DNA of 38,724 nucleotides from an uncultured Thermomicrobiales bacterium (lineage in GTDB: Bacteria > Chloroflexota > Chloroflexia > Thermomicrobiales > UBA6265), in the NCBI GenBank assembly GCA_902806335.1, contig CADCWG010000057.1, positions 1 to 38,724 of the forward strand, in the 5' to 3' direction. A model generated the notes under the pieces. That model was not told the origin of the DNA and searched no databases. It saw only the letters and a program-made list of their open reading frames with translations. Below, one piece after another: positions 8,418 through 16,718 of the stretch. How positions within the stretch are numbered: the first letter of the stretch is position 1; the number at the start of each line of letters is the position of its first letter. A program made the translations under genes and the position numbers.

Positions 8418-8651
8418 CGGGCAGAGGAGGGGCCGACTCGGGGAGCCGAGCAGGGCTGGATCCGACGCCTGGCGGATCCGTCGGACCTGGTCGCCGATCG
8501 CAGCGCCGCTCCCCGCTGCGAGAGACATCGACGATCGGGACGGCGGACGTGACCGGGTACGGGATGGCGAGGCGTGCCAGGGGCAGAGTCAGCTCCCGCG
8601 GCCATTGGGCGGGGGCGACCACCGGACGCTTCGGCTGGAGGTGATGGGACG

Positions 8652-9116
8652 GTGTCGATCCTGGTGAAGCTGTTCGAGCACAACCGCTGGGCGAACCTGC
8701 GCGCCGTCGAGGCGTGCGCGGGCCTGGACGACGCGCACCTGGGCGCGACCGTGGCCGGCACGGCCGGCTCCGTCCGGGACACGCTGATGCACATCGCCGG
8801 CGCCGAGCAGCGCTACGTCGAGCGGCTGAGCGGCCGGCGGCCGACCTACGGCGAGCGCGACGGTTGGCCGGGCACCGAGGCGCTGCGGCAGGCGCTCGAC
8901 GAGAGCGGCGGCGCACTGATCGCGCTGGCCGGGAACGCCGACCCCGACGAGGTGCTGAGAGGCGAGTACCAGGGCCGCCCCGTCGCGCTGCCGGTCGCGA
9001 CCCTCTACGTCCAGGCGATCAACCACGCGACCGAGCATCGCTCCCAGATCGCGACGATCCTGACCCAGCAGGGGGTCGAGCCGCCCGACTTCTCCGGCTG
9101 GGCCTGGGGACGCTAA
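8652..9116 (+). CDS. DinB family protein
   Basis: 154-residue four-helix-bundle protein of the DinB/YfiT group. The three histidines that bind the metal in this family are in their expected places: His47 (LMHIAGAE), His125 and His129 (INHATEHRSQI). The opening LFEHNRWANLR is the standard first helix. I took GTG 8652 as start because GGAGGTGA precedes it by nine bases; upstream codons read low-complexity sequence. DinB-fold proteins include thiol transferases (mycothiol- or bacillithiol-dependent) and uncharacterised stress proteins. No neighbour clarifies this one. Confidence 0.88.
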   Translation: MSILVKLFEHNRWANLRAVEACAGLDDAHLGATVAGTAGSVRDTLMHIAGAEQRYVERLSGRRPTYGERDGWPGTEALRQALDESGGALIALAGNADPDEVLRGEYQGRPVALPVATLYVQAINHATEHRSQIATILTQQGVEPPDFSGWAWGR

Positions 9117-9639
9117 GGCGTGTCCACGAATCTCTGGGCCCCCTGGGCTTCGTCGCCCGGAGGAATGGGAATTGACCGACGCCGGCGGGAGAGGTCCCGC
9201 CCGCCGCCGTCACCGCGGAGGCCCCGGACTGGCCAGCCCGCTAGGGACCGCCGGTCCGTCGGCACCGGTCTCTGGGTGCTGCGCGCGGGGGTGCGCTACG
9301 TGCCTTCCTCGCCCGTTTCGGCTCCTGGAAGGCGACCCCTGGCCGTGGGGCGGTGATCCCGGCCGACGCCTGGAGACCATGGGCCCGGCCCGCGACCGGC
9401 GGTCTAGCCGGAGCGCGACGTGGCGAAGCGGTCGATCAGCCGACTCAGGCGGTGGCGGTGGATCGCGACGCGCGACGAGTAGCGGGCTATCGACTGCCGG
9501 GCGATGTCGATTGTCGCCGCGATGTCGATCGTCGCCGTGACGCCGCTCCGGCCGTGGGCCAGCCCAACCGGGTCGACCGACGGCCGGGAGCGGAGCCGGG
9601 GCGGACCGACGCTCAGCCCCGGCTCCAGCCCGCCTCGGC
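9117..9639. other. 520-base gap with an 18-base tandem repeat
   Basis: Convergent gap between the DinB gene and the cupin gene. No supported gene. The only structure seen is a two-copy 18-base repeat at 9501-9536 (17 of 18 bases match). Confidence 0.5.
9501..9536. repeat. 18-base tandem repeat, two copies
   Basis: GCGATGTCGATTGTCGCC at 9501-9518 is followed directly by a copy with one change at 9519-9536. It lies in non-coding DNA 100 bases beyond the cupin stop. Confidence 0.55.
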
Positions 9640-10017
9640 TCACCGCGACCAGGGCGGGACCCCTTCCTCGCCCGTCGCGTGGAAGAACCGCACCCCGGCC
9701 GGCGCCACCAGGAGCCACTCGGCCGGGTCGGCCGCGGCGTTCTCTACCCGGTGGGACGTCTTCTGCGGAACGATCACCGCGTCGCCGGGGCCGAGCGAAT
9801 GGGTTTCCCCGCCCACCTCGACGGTGACGGCCCCCGCGAGCACGACCATCACCTCCTCGCGGTCGTGTGTGTGCGCCGGGTTGGTCCCGCCCGGCAGTTG
9901 TCGCTGCCGGATAACGCTCACCTCGCCCGCGCCGCGGCTTGGCGTCGCCAGGCCGCTCCCGAAGTTGCCCCCGGGCGTCTCGATGTCGCGGAGTTGGCCG
10001 CCGCGGATCACCGTCAT
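9640..10017 (-). CDS. Small cupin-domain protein
   Basis: 125-residue single-domain cupin. Motif 1 is GGTNPAHTHDREEVMVVLAG, giving metal ligands His49, His51 and Glu54 or Glu55. Motif 2 is GDAVIVPQKTSHRVEN with His89. All four ligands are therefore present and a mononuclear metal site is expected. Start ATG 10017 has GGAGG six bases upstream. It diverges from a MarR regulator across a 111-base AT-rich gap, the standard layout for a MarR protein controlling its neighbour. It may be a small dioxygenase, an isomerase or a sensor for a phenolic or electrophilic ligand. Confidence 0.88.
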   Translation of the reverse strand: MTVIRGGQLRDIETPGGNFGSGLATPSRGAGEVSVIRQRQLPGGTNPAHTHDREEVMVVLAGAVTVEVGGETHSLGPGDAVIVPQKTSHRVENAAADPAEWLLVAPAGVRFFHATGEEGVPPWSR

Positions 10018-10128
10018 CGCCGTCCTCCGATCGCCGCGTCGACAACCCATGCCGCGGCCGCTAAAGTAAAGCTGATTGTCTTTTACAGAAGTAAACCAAG
10101 TTGTCTATCCTGTCAAGGGGGTGCGGCG
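10018..10128. promoter_or_regulatory. Divergent cupin/MarR promoter region with palindromic operator
   Basis: Strikingly AT-rich against its surroundings. For marR (plus), TTTACA (10082-10087) and TATCCT (10106-10111) are 18 bases apart. For the cupin (minus), TAGACA and TAAAAG, read on the minus strand within 10079-10106, are about 16 apart. A palindrome TTTAC-AGAA-GTAAA (10082-10095) overlaps the marR -35 and lies within the cupin promoter. A further GTAAA half-site lies at 10065-10069. This is a good candidate MarR operator. Confidence 0.6.
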
Positions 10129-10599
10129 GTGGCAGAGGTCGAGCAGGTGGCGGACCGTCGGCGGCTGCAGGCGCTGCGGGAGCGCCACGTCGGCCGGTTG
10201 CTCCTCCGGGCGAGCCGCGGCTTCAACGCTCGGGCGACCGAGAAGCTGCGGGCGCGGGGGTACGAGAGTCTGACGCTGGCGCACCTCGCGCTCCTGCCGC
10301 ACCTCGACGCGGAAGGGACCCGGGTCACGACTCTGGCCGAGCGCGCCGGGATGACCAAGCAGGGGATGGGTCAGCTCGTCCTCGACCTCGAGCGCAGGGG
10401 CTACGCCGAGCGCGTTGCCGACCCTGCCGACCGGCGGGCGGCGCTCGTGCGCTTCACGGCGGCCGGCTGGCACCTCCTCACCGACGCGGTCGCGGTGACG
10501 GGGGAGTTGGAGGCCGAGTACGCGGCCGTGATCGGCGAGCAGCGCCTGGCGGCCCTCCGGGACACCCTCGTCGAGATCGTCGAGCACGAGCGGCCGTGA
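10129..10599 (+). CDS. MarR-family transcriptional regulator
   Basis: 156-residue winged-helix repressor. The DNA-binding domain spans about residues 48-112: LTLAHLALLPHLD, VTTLAERAGMTKQGMGQLVLDLERRGY (recognition helix) and the wing ADPADRRAALVRFT. Flanking helices form the dimer interface. Start GTG 10129 is set by AAGGGGG eight bases upstream and lies about 12 bases after the predicted transcript start. It probably represses itself and the divergent cupin gene, and is released by a small aromatic or oxidised ligand; the ligand is unknown. Confidence 0.9.
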   Translation: MAEVEQVADRRRLQALRERHVGRLLLRASRGFNARATEKLRARGYESLTLAHLALLPHLDAEGTRVTTLAERAGMTKQGMGQLVLDLERRGYAERVADPADRRAALVRFTAAGWHLLTDAVAVTGELEAEYAAVIGEQRLAALRDTLVEIVEHERP

Positions 10600-10628
10600 G
10601 GCTCGCCGCCGGCATGGTCGGGTCCAAC

Positions 10629-10645
10629 GGGCCCCGCACGGGCCC
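10629..10645 (+). terminator. Short GC hairpin after marR
   Basis: GGGCCC-CGCAC-GGGCCC, a six-base stem with a five-base loop, 30 bases after the marR stop. Only a weak T-rich tail follows. Possible weak terminator. Confidence 0.3.
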
Positions 10646-10860
10646 ACTTCTTGGCGGCGCCCCGCTCCGCCAGCGCTCTAGGAGCTTCCGCCGCGCAAAT
10701 GCCGGGGCGCGTCAGGGGTGCGGACATGGCGTCGTCCTACGGTCCCCGGACGAGCCCGTCGCCCCGTTCCCGGATCCCGAGGCCGACCAACCCGAGGCCA
10801 TTGGCCTCCGGTTTCGGCCATACCCAATGACCGCGACCACCGAGGATGTCGGCGTGCGGG

Positions 10861-12837
10861 TCACGCCCCCCGCAGTTCGAAGCTGACCGGGCCGAGGGGG
10901 GTGCCGTCGGGCAGGGTGACCGGCTCCGGGTTGAAGTTGAGGTAGGTCGCGATGCCGCCTCGGCGGGCCACCCGCACCCCGGTCGGCAGCGGCTCGGTCG
11001 CGATCCCGAGCTCGGCGCAGCGGGCGGCGAGGGTCTCGGCGACGAGCGTCGGGCTCCAGGCGCCGATGGTGGTCGCGGCGCCGTGGCGGACCACCGCCGG
11101 CTGGCCGGCCAGCGGGCCATCGTCGTAGGTCGCCTCGACCGTCGCGGGGGCCGACGGGGCGTAGCTCTCGGCCCAGGTCTCCACCGCGTGGCCGCCGGCG
11201 CGGACGGAGAGGCCGGGCGGGAGGCCGTCGAAGTTGCGCAGGTGCACCCGGAGGAGATCGCGCAGCGGGCCGGGCTGGCCGTCCTCCGGCACCCGGCCGG
11301 TCATCGTCCGGTAGCCGGTCCGGGGGCCGACGACCAGGTGGCCGGCCTCGGCGGCCTCGGCCAGGCGGCGGGCGCGCCGCTCGTCCATCAGCTGGAGGGC
11401 GGGCGCGACGACGAGGCGGTAGCGCGAGAGGTCGGCGTCCGGGTGGCGGACATCGACGTCGAGGCCGAGGCCGCGCAGCGCCGTGTAGTACTGGAGCAGC
11501 TGCGCCCAGTAGCGGGCGCCCTCGCTGTGCGGTTGGGCGTCGTAGGCCCAGAGGCTCTCGTAGTCGTGGAGCAGCGCGACGGGCGTCGTCACCGCGGCGT
11601 CGGGGCGGCCGGCGATCTCCAGCGCCGCGACCTCCTCGCCGCCGCGGTCGAGCGTCTCGTCGTGGCGGAAGAGACCCGAGTGCATCAGCTCCTGGGCGAC
11701 GGTCGCCGCCCGCCAGCGGAAGTAGCTGACGGTGGCGGCGCCGTGGGCGTAAGCCTGGGCGGTCCAGAGCCCGACCGCGCCGGCGGCCGGCAGGGGGTTG
11801 GAGGGTGCCCAGTTGACCTGGCCGCACTGCTGCTCCATCACCCAGAAGGCGCGGCCGCCGAGGCCGTCGCTGCTCTGCTTGAGGTTGCGGTAGAGGTCAT
11901 GGTTGAACCCGACCAGGTCGGGGTCGCCGGTCCGGGCGAAGCGGCGCTTGTGCGCCTCGGGCAGCGCCGAGAGGGCGAGCAGGCCGACCGGGTAGGAGTC
12001 CCAGGAGGCGAAGTCGAGGACCTCGGCCGCCCGGTAGTGGTCGAAGTCGGCGAAGAGCTGCATGAAGTTGTGGGTGACCCAGCGACCCGGCGAGCGGCGG
12101 CGGAGGATCGCGACCTGCTCGGCCTGGAACTCGACGACCATGTCGCTGGCGAAGCGGGCGAAGTCGAGGACGTGGGAGGGGTTGGGGTCGGTGACGGTCA
12201 GGTGGGGCGGGTCGATCTGGTCCCAGGCGGTGTACTCCTGGCTCCAGAAGACGGTGCCCCAGGCCCGGTTGAGGGCGTCGAGGGTGCCGTGGCGGGCGGC
12301 GAGCCAGGCGCGGAAGGCGTCGCGGCTGGCGGGGCCGTAGGAGCGGGTGGTGCCGTGGCAGCCGAACTCGTTGTCGGTCTGCCAGCCGACGACGGCGGGG
12401 TGCTCCCCGTAGCGGGTGGCGATCGCCTCGGTGATCCGGCGGCTGTGGGCCCGGTAGACGGGGCTGGCGTGGTCGTAGTGCTTGCGCGAGCCGAAGGCGC
12501 GGACGCGGCCCTGGGCGTCGACGGGCAGGATCTCGGGGTGGGCCCGGACCAACCAGGCGGGGGGCGTCGCGGTCGGCGTGCAGAGGACGACGTGCAGCCC
12601 CTCGGCGTGGAGGCTCGCGACCGCGTCGTCGAGCCACGCCCAGTCGAAGTGGCCCTCCGCCGGCTCCATCCGGCTCCAGGCGAACTCGGCGATCCGGACG
12701 TAGGTGAGTCCCAGTTCCCGCATCCGGCGCGCGTAGCCGGCCCAGCGGTCGCGCGGCCAGTGCTCGGGGTAGTAGCAGACGCCGAGCGTGAAGGCGGCCT
12801 GGGCGTCGTCGAGCGGGCGGACGTCGGCGATGCTCAC
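10861..12837 (-). CDS. GH42 beta-galactosidase
   Basis: Retaining beta-galactosidase of family 42, 658 residues, cytoplasmic. The acid/base is Glu157 in [12 protein letters not shown] and the nucleophile Glu335 in [13 protein letters not shown]. The N-terminus [22 protein letters not shown] is typical of the family. The trimerisation domain (about 400-590) and a small C-terminal beta domain are present, so the enzyme is full length. It starts with GTG at 12837 with GAGG ahead. It is the last gene of an SBP-permease-permease-GH42 operon, as in galactan or galactoside loci, so its substrate should be an imported beta-galactoside. A palindromic repeat lies between it and the permease. Confidence 0.93.
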   Translation of the reverse strand: MSIADVRPLDDAQAAFTLGVCYYPEHWPRDRWAGYARRMRELGLTYVRIAEFAWSRMEPAEGHFDWAWLDDAVASLHAEGLHVVLCTPTATPPAWLVRAHPEILPVDAQGRVRAFGSRKHYDHASPVYRAHSRRITEAIATRYGEHPAVVGWQTDNEFGCHGTTRSYGPASRDAFRAWLAARHGTLDALNRAWGTVFWSQEYTAWDQIDPPHLTVTDPNPSHVLDFARFASDMVVEFQAEQVAILRRRSPGRWVTHNFMQLFADFDHYRAAEVLDFASWDSYPVGLLALSALPEAHKRRFARTGDPDLVGFNHDLYRNLKQSSDGLGGRAFWVMEQQCGQVNWAPSNPLPAAGAVGLWTAQAYAHGAATVSYFRWRAATVAQELMHSGLFRHDETLDRGGEEVAALEIAGRPDAAVTTPVALLHDYESLWAYDAQPHSEGARYWAQLLQYYTALRGLGLDVDVRHPDADLSRYRLVVAPALQLMDERRARRLAEAAEAGHLVVGPRTGYRTMTGRVPEDGQPGPLRDLLRVHLRNFDGLPPGLSVRAGGHAVETWAESYAPSAPATVEATYDDGPLAGQPAVVRHGAATTIGAWSPTLVAETLAARCAELGIATEPLPTGVRVARRGGIATYLNFNPEPVTLPDGTPLGPVSFELRGA

Positions 12838-12903
12838 GGGGGGTCCTCGGGGGTACGGGCGACGAGGGCGGTGGTCGGCCGGGGGGCGCGATGGGGGCGG
12901 CGG

Positions 12904-12925
12904 GGGGCGCGATGAATCGCGCCCC
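12904..12925. repeat. Palindromic REP-like element, copy 1
   Basis: A perfect palindrome with ten-base arms GGGGCGCGAT / ATCGCGCCCC around GA. An adjacent partial copy GGGGGCGCGATG lies at about 12883-12895. It sits in the short gap between the permease stop and the GH42 start, inside an operon. The same core occurs at 24282-24301. Confidence 0.7.
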
Positions 12926-12939
12926 GACGGGGACGACCG

Positions 12940-13824
12940 CTACTTCGACGAGCCCATGGTCAGGCCCTGGATGAAGTAGCGCTGGAGGAACATGAAGAGC
13001 AGCACCGTGGGCACGACGGCGATCAGGGTGCCGGCGAAGAGGATGTTCCACTGCCGGGAGTACTCGCCCAGGAGCTGGGCGAGGCCGGTGGTGACCGGCT
13101 TGTACTTGTCGTCCTGGACCAGGACCAGCGCCCAGAGGTAGTCGTTGAAGATCCAGGTGAACTCGAGGGTCGCCAGGGCGGCGATGCTCGGCAGCGAGAG
13201 CGGGAGCGCGTGCTGGCGGTAGATGCGGAACTCGTTGGCGCCGTCGATCCGGGCCGCGTCGAAGATCTCGCCGGGGATGGTGCGCATGAAGTTGCGGAGC
13301 ACGAAGGTGCAGAACCCGAGCTGGAACGCCATGTGGAAGACGATCAGCGCCCAGTAGGTGTTGTAGAGGTTCAGCTCGTTGGTGAGCCGCCAGACCGGGA
13401 GCATCAGGATCTGGTAGGGCAGCAGGGTGCCGCCGACGAAGGTGAAGTAGATGAGCAGGCTGCCGCGGAACTTGTAGCGGGCGAGGGCGAAGGCACCGAG
13501 CGACGAGAGGAAGAGGGTGCCGATCAGGGCCGGGATCGTGATGATGAAGGAGTTGGCCATGTAGCGGCTGAGGCCGCCCTGGTTCCAGGCCTCGCGGAAG
13601 TTGCCCCACTCGATCGACTCGGGCAGGCTCCAGGGGCCGTTCTGGCGCAGCCCATCCATCGAGCGCAGCGAGGTGATCAAGGTCGTGAAGATCGGCACCA
13701 GCCAGATCAGCACGAACGGGATCATCACGGCGTAGAAGACGACCGCGCGCCACGGGAACTTCCGGCGCGCCTTCGGCCGGAAGATCGGCGCGGCGCCCGA
13801 ACCGGGCAGGGAGGTGGTGGCCAT
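12940..13824 (-). CDS. Carbohydrate ABC transporter permease, MalG/GanQ type
   Basis: 294-residue inner-membrane permease with about six hydrophobic helices, the first at residues 27-50. The EAA loop that contacts the ATPase is at about 186-212 (EIFDAARIDGANEFRIYRQHALPLSLP), with the conserved Gly. The C-terminus FIQGLTMGSSK is typical of MalG-type subunits. It follows the MalF-type gene and precedes GH42, so it serves galactoside import. No ATPase gene accompanies it; a shared MsmK/MalK-type ATPase elsewhere in the genome is expected. The gap to the previous permease carries a heptamer repeat. Confidence 0.92.
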   Translation of the reverse strand: MATTSLPGSGAAPIFRPKARRKFPWRAVVFYAVMIPFVLIWLVPIFTTLITSLRSMDGLRQNGPWSLPESIEWGNFREAWNQGGLSRYMANSFIITIPALIGTLFLSSLGAFALARYKFRGSLLIYFTFVGGTLLPYQILMLPVWRLTNELNLYNTYWALIVFHMAFQLGFCTFVLRNFMRTIPGEIFDAARIDGANEFRIYRQHALPLSLPSIAALATLEFTWIFNDYLWALVLVQDDKYKPVTTGLAQLLGEYSRQWNILFAGTLIAVVPTVLLFMFLQRYFIQGLTMGSSK

Positions 13825-13843
13825 CGGCGCTCCAGAGGGGGTG

Positions 13844-14055
13844 ACTGAGAGCTGTCAGCTGAGAGCTCTCGGCCGTCAGCAATCAGCAATTCGGGTCGAG
13901 CGGCGGCGGATCGAGGGGTAATTCAGGCGGGAGAGATCCGGCAGGACGCCCCTGGGGGCCGAGCCCCGACAGCTGATAGCCAAAAGCTGACAGCCGATAG
14001 CTGACGGCTGACGGCTGACGGCTGACGGCTGACGGCTGACGGCTCTCAGCCGTCA
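13844..14055. repeat. Heptamer (CTGACGG) tandem repeat and degenerate relatives
   Basis: Six perfect tandem copies of CTGACGG occupy 14001-14042. Diverged copies (AGCTGATAG, AGCTGACAG, CCGTCAG) continue on both sides from 13969 to 14055 and again at 13844-13885. Both orientations are present, so parts can pair. The array fills the gap between two co-transcribed permease genes, and the stop codon of the upstream permease (14053-14055) lies inside it. Confidence 0.8.
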
Positions 14056-15018
14056 GTACTCCAGTTCGTCCTTCAGCATCCGGCGGAGGTAGGTGAAGAT
14101 GAAGGTCATCGAGATCAGCATCAGGACGACGGCGATGGCGGCGCCGTAGCCCATCTTGTAGTAGTTGAAGCTCTCCTCGTACATCATGAAGCCGAGGACG
14201 TTGGTGCGGTCGTAGGGGCCGCCCTGGGTCATCAGCTGGACGAGGTCGAAGGCCCGCAGCGCGTCGATGATCGAGACGACCACCACGATCACCGTGACCG
14301 GGGTGAGCAGCGGGAAGACCACGTCCTTGAAGCTCCGCCACGGGGACGCGCCGTCGACCCGGGCGGCGTCGACCAGGCTCGGGTCGACGTTCTTCAGTCC
14401 CGCCAGGTAGATCAGCATCACGTAGCCGACCTGGCGCCAGACGGCGGCGCCGATCACCGAGTAGATGGCGAGGTCGGGGTCGGCGAGCCAGCCGATCCGC
14501 TTGCCGCCGTAGCCGAGGGCGGCGAGGGTGGTGTTGATCAGGCCATCCTGGGGGAAGTACATCCAGGTCCAGACCGCGGCGACGACCGCGCTCGAGAGGA
14601 CCATCGGCGAGAAGATGCCGGCCTTGATGAAGCGCACGCCGGGGTAGTTGTTGTTGAGCAGCAGCGCGAGGCCGAGCCCGGCGGCCGTCGGCACCGTGAT
14701 GAAGAGCAGCAGCCAGCGGACGTTGTTCCACAGCGACGAGCGGAAGGTGTCGTCCTGGAACAGCTGGCGGTAGTTCTCGAGCCCGATCCACTCGGCGCGG
14801 AAGCCGTCGGAGTCGGTGAAGCTCATGTAGACGGTATAGAACATCGGCCCGATGACCCAGAGCAGGTAGAGCGCGACCGGGGCCGCGAGGAAGAGCACCG
14901 GCGCGAGGTTCAGCGGTCGCCGGCCGGGGCGCGCTGACTCGGCGGCGCGGACGGTGGGCCGGGCGGCGGCCGTCCCGCCGAGCGCGGCGGGGGCCTTGTC
15001 GCCGGTGATCTGTGCCAT
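14053..15018 (-). CDS. Carbohydrate ABC transporter permease, MalF/GanP type
   Basis: 321-residue inner-membrane permease. A polar N-terminal tail of about 37 residues is followed by six hydrophobic helices, the first at about 38-62. The EAA loop is at about 213-240 (DPSLVDAARVDGASPWRSF). LMTQGGPYDRTNVLG is the usual periplasmic-facing signature of MalF-type subunits. It lies second in the operon, after the binding protein, from which it is separated by a strong hairpin. Its stop codon lies within a heptamer repeat, so the extreme C-terminus LKDELEY may have been reshaped by repeat insertion. Confidence 0.92.
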   Translation of the reverse strand: MAQITGDKAPAALGGTAAARPTVRAAESARPGRRPLNLAPVLFLAAPVALYLLWVIGPMFYTVYMSFTDSDGFRAEWIGLENYRQLFQDDTFRSSLWNNVRWLLLFITVPTAAGLGLALLLNNNYPGVRFIKAGIFSPMVLSSAVVAAVWTWMYFPQDGLINTTLAALGYGGKRIGWLADPDLAIYSVIGAAVWRQVGYVMLIYLAGLKNVDPSLVDAARVDGASPWRSFKDVVFPLLTPVTVIVVVVSIIDALRAFDLVQLMTQGGPYDRTNVLGFMMYEESFNYYKMGYGAAIAVVLMLISMTFIFTYLRRMLKDELEY

Positions 15019-15079
15019 GGGGGGACCTCGCTCGCGTCGATCCGTGGCGCGCGTCGATCCGCGCGGGTCGGGATAGGGC

Positions 15080-15115
15080 GAGCGCGGGGCGGACAGGAAT
15101 GTCCGCCCCGCGCTC
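15080..15115 (-). terminator. Perfect 16-base hairpin between binding protein and permease
   Basis: GAGCGCGGGGCGGACA (15080-15095) pairs with 15100-15115 without mismatch across a four-base loop. No T-run follows on the minus strand. In sugar ABC operons a hairpin at this place commonly protects the upstream binding-protein mRNA and lowers read-through into the permeases, as in the malE-malF gap. Confidence 0.6.
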
Positions 15116-15154
15116 CGTTGTCCGGCCGGCGACGCCGGCGCGGGTGCTGGTGCC

Positions 15155-16519
15155 CTAGCTGGTCGGGAGCGGGCCGAAGATCCGCTCCCGCTCGGCCTCG
15201 AGGTCGTCGAGGATCTGGTCGACGTCGCCGGGGTTGTCCATGAACTGGACGAACGCCTGCATCCCGACGTCGGCCATCTCCGGCGAGGTGTCGCGGTCGT
15301 AGAACTGGGCGATGTAGTCGGACTCCTGCAGCATCTGGACGGCCTTCTGGGTCGGCGCGTCGTAGATGTCGAGCGGGACGTCGACGTTGATCGCGATCTG
15401 CCCCGCCTCCTGGGCGAGCCGCTGCTGGACCTCGGCGGAGGCGGCGTAGGCCAGGAAGGCCTTGGCCTGGTCGGGGTTCTTGGCCCGGGCGCTGGCGAAG
15501 AGGCCGTCGGTGGGGGCGTCCTCGCCGATCGGCACGTCGGGGTTGATGACCGGGAAGCGGAAGAAGTCGAGGTCGGCCTGCTGGTCCTCGGGCACCTCGT
15601 CGGTGATGAAGCCGCCGATGAGGTACATCGCGGCCTCGCCGCCGAGCAGCGGCGGCACGCCGTCCTGCCAGTCGAGGGCGGTCGGGCTGTCGACGTACGC
15701 CTCGCGATCGAGCAGCTCCGCCCAGTGGCGGAAGGTCTCCTTGACCTCGGGCGAGTTGTAGGCGGCCAGGCCGTCGGTCAGGCGAACGTGGAACTCGGGG
15801 CCGTTGGTGCGCATGTTGAGGTAGTCGAACCAGCCAGCCGCGGGCCAGGCCGACTTGGTGCCGATCGTGATCGGCTTGATGCCGGCCTCGAGCAGGGTGT
15901 CGCAGGCGGCGAGGAACTCGTCCCACGTCTGGGGCGGCGTCTCGATGCCGTTCGCCTGGAAGACGCTCGGCTTGTAGTAGATGGCCCACTGGTAGTAGGT
16001 CTGGGGCAGGAAGTAGAACTGGTCGTCGGTGCCCCGGGAGACGGCGAGGATGCCCTCGGGGAACTTGGTGGTGAGCTGGTTCTGCTCGTAGACGTCGGTG
16101 ATCGGCAGGATCAGCTCGCGCTCGATGAAGAAGCGGGCGCGGTTGCCGGCGAACCAGGTGAGGACGTCGGGCGGCTCGTCCGAGGCCAGGTAGGTGCGGA
16201 TCGCCGTCTTGAAGTCCTCGTGGTTGACGGTGGTCAGCTCGACCTGGACCCCGCTCTCGGCCTGGAAGTCGGCAACGAGCTGCTCCATCCGCTTGCGCGG
16301 CTCGGGGTCGCTCTGGTTGCTGGCGACGGTCATCGAGCCGCCCTGGGCGGCGGCGGCCTGGAAGCCGCGGGGGCCGGCCGCGAGCAGCGCGGCGATCGCC
16401 GGCGCGCCGAGGCCGAGGGCCGACGCCCGCCGCAGGATCGTCCGCCGGTCGGTCCGACCGGCCAGGACATCGTCGACCAGGACGTCGAGCTTGCGCTCCG
16501 TCCCCGCATCGTGCGTCAT
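15155..16519 (-). CDS. Sugar ABC transporter substrate-binding protein, Tat-type signal
   Basis: 454-residue extracytoplasmic solute-binding protein of the SBP_bac_1 (MalE/GanO-like) group. The signal region has a twin-arginine motif DRRTILRRASALGLG at residues 24-38 and a hydrophobic stretch ending near AAAAQG. There is no lipobox cysteine. The mature part starts SMTVASNQSDPE and contains the family's domain-1 strand VELTTVNHEDFKTAIRTYLAS. Start ATG 16519 is preceded by GAGGAG at seven bases. It is the first gene of the galactoside operon, with a sigma70-type promoter at 16645-16674 and a leader of about 120 bases. Substrate predicted from GH42: a beta-galactoside. Confidence 0.92.
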   Translation of the reverse strand: MTHDAGTERKLDVLVDDVLAGRTDRRTILRRASALGLGAPAIAALLAAGPRGFQAAAAQGGSMTVASNQSDPEPRKRMEQLVADFQAESGVQVELTTVNHEDFKTAIRTYLASDEPPDVLTWFAGNRARFFIERELILPITDVYEQNQLTTKFPEGILAVSRGTDDQFYFLPQTYYQWAIYYKPSVFQANGIETPPQTWDEFLAACDTLLEAGIKPITIGTKSAWPAAGWFDYLNMRTNGPEFHVRLTDGLAAYNSPEVKETFRHWAELLDREAYVDSPTALDWQDGVPPLLGGEAAMYLIGGFITDEVPEDQQADLDFFRFPVINPDVPIGEDAPTDGLFASARAKNPDQAKAFLAYAASAEVQQRLAQEAGQIAINVDVPLDIYDAPTQKAVQMLQESDYIAQFYDRDTSPEMADVGMQAFVQFMDNPGDVDQILDDLEAERERIFGPLPTS

Positions 16520-16550
16520 CGCACCGCTCCTCACGCGTCTCCGCGTCGTG

Positions 16551-16575
16551 GCGGGGCACCGTCTCGGAGCCCCGC
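16551..16575 (-). promoter_or_regulatory. Leader hairpin upstream of the binding-protein gene
   Basis: GCGGGGC (16551-16557) pairs with GCCCCGC (16569-16575) across 11 bases, in the predicted leader and 31 bases ahead of the start codon. Could modulate translation; not a recognised riboswitch. Confidence 0.3.
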
Positions 16576-16644
16576 GACCAGAAAAATTGGCCATGCGTCG
16601 CCCCGCCTGGGGCGAGGATCGGCAATGGGCTGGGAAGCGCACCG

Positions 16645-16674
16645 ACCATAGCGGCGCGATCGACGAGATGTCAA
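16645..16674 (-). promoter_or_regulatory. Sigma70-type promoter of the galactoside operon
   Basis: On the minus strand a perfect TTGACA (16674-16669) and TATGGT (16650-16645) are 18 bases apart. The predicted transcript start is near 16638. This separates the galactoside operon from the upstream gpsA-like gene, whose stop is at 16719. Confidence 0.65.
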
Positions 16675-16718
16675 GCCGTCGCGCTCGGCCGCGCTACAGC
16701 GTGCCGAAGGCCCGGGGC

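Noticed and set aside
10846-12915. Long plus-strand open frame of 689 codons opposite the GH42 gene
   Set aside because: It is a Val/Gly/Ala/Glu-rich antisense translation typical of high-GC genes; the minus strand carries an intact GH42 with both catalytic glutamates.
14001-14042. CRISPR-like array
   Set aside because: Direct heptamers with no spacers and no cas genes; it is a simple tandem repeat.
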